A stretch of 64,000 nucleotides of DNA, taken from Rhodobacter sp. SGA-6-6 (lineage in GTDB: Bacteria > Pseudomonadota > Alphaproteobacteria > Rhodobacterales > Rhodobacteraceae). The notes beneath the pieces were generated by a model that was given only the letters and a program-made list of their open reading frames with translations, was not told where the DNA came from and did no database searches. The stretch is taken from contig NZ_JAAKGP010000001.1 in the NCBI RefSeq assembly GCF_011043545.1, positions 248,001-312,000 of the forward strand. The letters run 5' to 3'. A program made the position numbers and the translations under genes. Below, in pieces: positions 62,490 through 64,000 of this stretch. How positions within the stretch are numbered: position 1 is the stretch's first letter; each line of letters opens with the position of its first letter.

Positions 62490-62510
62490 GGCGGGGTTCA
62501 CCCCGCCTAC
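62486..62510. repeat. Palindromic repeat shared by two convergent gene ends
   Basis: Same family as 10459-10480. The outer GTAG/CTAC arms provide TAG stops on both strands: 62487-62489 for YggS (+) and 62507-62509 for the L,D-transpeptidase (-). Confidence 0.8.
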
Positions 62511-63007
62511 GCCCGGACCACCAGCCGGCACCCCGGCGCGATCCGCCGGGCGATCCACAGCAGGTCCTCGCGCGCAAACGCCACGCAACCCGCCGTGGGC
62601 GCTCCCGGGCGGCGCCAGATGTGGACGAAGATCGCCGAGCCGCGGCCGGGAACCGCCCGGGGGAAGTTCCAGTCGGTGTAGAGCACCAGATCGTATTGCG
62701 GATCGGCCCGCCGCAGCGCCTCGTGCGAGAAGCGGTGCGGCGCCCGGACCGGGTGGTTGTAGCGCGGATCGGCCGGATCGTCCGACCACAGGTCGCGCGG
62801 CCCGATGGGCCGCAGCCAGCCCGGCACCTGCCGCCGCGCCAGCCGGTCGGGCCGGTAGAAGCCGCCGAGGATGCGGTGCACCCCGGCCGGGGTGGCGCCG
62901 TCGCCCTCGCGCTTGTCGCAGGTGGTGCCGGAGCGGCCGATGGAACAGGGAAACCGGCGGCCGAGGAACAGCGCGCCCATCGGCGTGACCACCAGGTCGC
63001 CCCTCAC
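62507..63007 (-). CDS. L,D-transpeptidase (YkuD domain)
   Basis: 166 aa. YkuD-type signature in compact form: HIWRRPGAPTAGCVAF with the nucleophile Cys (about 142) and His just before. No signal peptide visible at the first residues (MRGDLVVTPMGALFLGRRF). Forms 3-3 crosslinks or attaches proteins to peptidoglycan. Its start overlaps the ribA stop as ATGA. Confidence 0.87.
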   Translation of the reverse strand: MRGDLVVTPMGALFLGRRFPCSIGRSGTTCDKREGDGATPAGVHRILGGFYRPDRLARRQVPGWLRPIGPRDLWSDDPADPRYNHPVRAPHRFSHEALRRADPQYDLVLYTDWNFPRAVPGRGSAIFVHIWRRPGAPTAGCVAFAREDLLWIARRIAPGCRLVVRA

Positions 63008-64000
63008 AGCAGATGCCCGGATTTCGCCGCCTTCACCGCCAGATAACCGGCGTTCTCGGCCGTCAGGCCCACCTTCAGCGGCACCCGCTCCACCACCTTC
63101 AGCCCGCAGCTTTCCAGCATCGCCACCTTGCGCGGGTTGTTGGTCAAGAGCCGCACCTGTGCGAAGCCCATCTTGCGCAGGATCTCGGCGCCGATGCGGA
63201 AGTCGCGCTCGTCGTCCTCGAACCCCAGGCGGTGGTTGGCCTCAACCGTGTCGAAGCCCTGGTCCTGCAGGGAATAGGCGCGCATCTTGTTGGCCAGGCC
63301 GATGCCGCGGCCCTCTTGGTTGAGGTAAAGCAGCACCCCCGCCCCCGCCTCGCCCATCTGCGCCAGCGCCGCGCGCAGCTGCGGGCCGCAGTCGCATTTC
63401 AGGCTGCCGAGGACATCGCCGGTGAAACAGGCCGAATGCAGCCGCGCCAGCACCGGGGCGGCGCGGTCGGGCCGGCCGACCTCGATGGCGTAATGCTCGT
63501 CGCCGCCGTCCTCGGGCCGGAAGATGTGGACGCGGCCGGCGCCGGCGGCGGCCATCGGCAGGCGGGCGGCGACCACTTCCTCCAGCGGCGACAGCCGCGC
63601 CAGTTCGGCCGCGATCTCGTCCAGCCGCAGGAAGGTGAGGCCGTGGTCAGCGGCCAGCGCCAGCGGATGCTCCACCCGCACCAGCAGGGCGGCGGGCAAG
63701 AGCCGGGCCGATTTCGCCAGCAGCAGCGCGGCGCGGTGCAGCGCGGGTGAGCCATCGCGCAGCGGCCGCAGCGGGCCCTTCATCGGCACCCGCAGGTCGT
63801 CGGCCGGATCGGCCAGCGCCGACAGCCAGTCCAGCGCCGCGCGCTCGGGCAGGGCGACGCGCAGCAGGTCGCCGTCATAGGGCGGGGTCTTCAGCGTCTC
63901 GGCCCTCCGGGCGGTCAGCGCCAGCTCGGGCTGGCCGAAGCCGCGCAGCGCATCCAGCCGTGCCGGGTCCAGGGACTCCACCGCCACCGCCAACGCGGAC
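63004..64000 (-). CDS. ribA: GTP cyclohydrolase II (partial at window edge)
   Basis: 332 visible codons, open to base 64000, so the true start is outside the window. RibA catalytic domain: zinc ligands CFTGDVLGSLKCDCGPQL, then GRGIGLANKMRAYSLQDQGFDTVEANHRLGF and the conserved C-terminal LLTNNPRKVAMLESCGL. First step of riboflavin synthesis from GTP. An N-terminal extension (about 170 residues) precedes the catalytic part and is typical of alphaproteobacterial RibA. Confidence 0.93.
   Translation of the reverse strand, partial: SALAVAVESLDPARLDALRGFGQPELALTARRAETLKTPPYDGDLLRVALPERAALDWLSALADPADDLRVPMKGPLRPLRDGSPALHRAALLLAKSARLLPAALLVRVEHPLALAADHGLTFLRLDEIAAELARLSPLEEVVAARLPMAAAGAGRVHIFRPEDGGDEHYAIEVGRPDRAAPVLARLHSACFTGDVLGSLKCDCGPQLRAALAQMGEAGAGVLLYLNQEGRGIGLANKMRAYSLQDQGFDTVEANHRLGFEDDERDFRIGAEILRKMGFAQVRLLTNNPRKVAMLESCGLKVVERVPLKVGLTAENAGYLAVKAAKSGHLL

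Noticed and set aside
1-64000. tRNA, rRNA, CRISPR, prophage or transposase genes
   Set aside because: None seen. Hairpin-rich gaps were checked for cloverleaf-type or spacer-repeat patterns without success.

Overview
The window is a high-GC chromosomal segment from an alphaproteobacterium, most likely of the Rhodobacter/Paracoccus group (Rhodobacterales). This rests on a PmtA-type phospholipid methyltransferase, an aa3-oxidase subunit IV of the alphaproteobacterial type, a Rhodobacter-type porin, COQ9 and ETF-ubiquinone oxidoreductase, a TrcR/DUF1013 cell-cycle regulator, phaA-phaB and a DUF3576 lipoprotein. It is core, mostly housekeeping sequence. I see no prophage, transposase, rRNA, tRNA or CRISPR array.

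Layout. 1-10 kb: end of a transglycosylase, lolA, pmtA, a PhyH-type dioxygenase, then amidase-aminotransferase-ftsK on the minus strand and a UbiH-type hydroxylase. 10-20 kb: Trm112-like, Lon-N-domain and thioredoxin/TPR genes, tag, an EAL protein, phaA-phaB, an EamA transporter, a DUF465 gene, DUF2007 plus a TrmN6-like methyltransferase, a polyprenyl diphosphate synthase and ispE. 20-31 kb: a large TPR protein, ETF-QO, greA, a MarR regulator with a palindromic operator, and the mobA-mobB group. 31-43 kb: an MBL-fold hydrolase, acyl-CoA dehydrogenase, Sua5, mscL, a YedZ-like haem protein, ald with its divergent Lrp regulator, YjhX, an aquaporin, rpsU, coq9, a quinone oxidoreductase, RNase T2 and trcR. 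43.5-44.9 kb: the only clear accessory patch, with a hicA toxin gene carrying a nonsense codon, intact hicB, and an unusually AT-rich RHH-RAMA gene. 44.9-50.5 kb: a putrescine-type ABC transporter with gamma-aminobutyraldehyde dehydrogenase, in the same order as E. coli ydcSTUV-patD. 50.7-64 kb: CAP protein, LysR, HPP-CBS protein, leuS-lptE-holA, porin, TPR-sulfotransferase, YggS, L,D-transpeptidase and ribA (cut by the window edge).

The most striking signal is not a gene. About 210 bp of highly structured sequence recurs six times in intergenic gaps (near 232, 10233, 14049, 29439, 34873 and 41713). All copies have the same orientation, each folds into the same series of hairpins, and one stem shows a compensatory base change. 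Three further short palindromic repeat families lie in other gaps. One of them supplies the stop codons of two convergent genes. Other structures worth checking are a three-block interleaved inverted arrangement near 12.4 kb, two candidate small RNAs (38.1 and 43.6 kb), tandem hairpins in the ydcS leader and a hairpin abutting the start codon of the YedZ-like gene.
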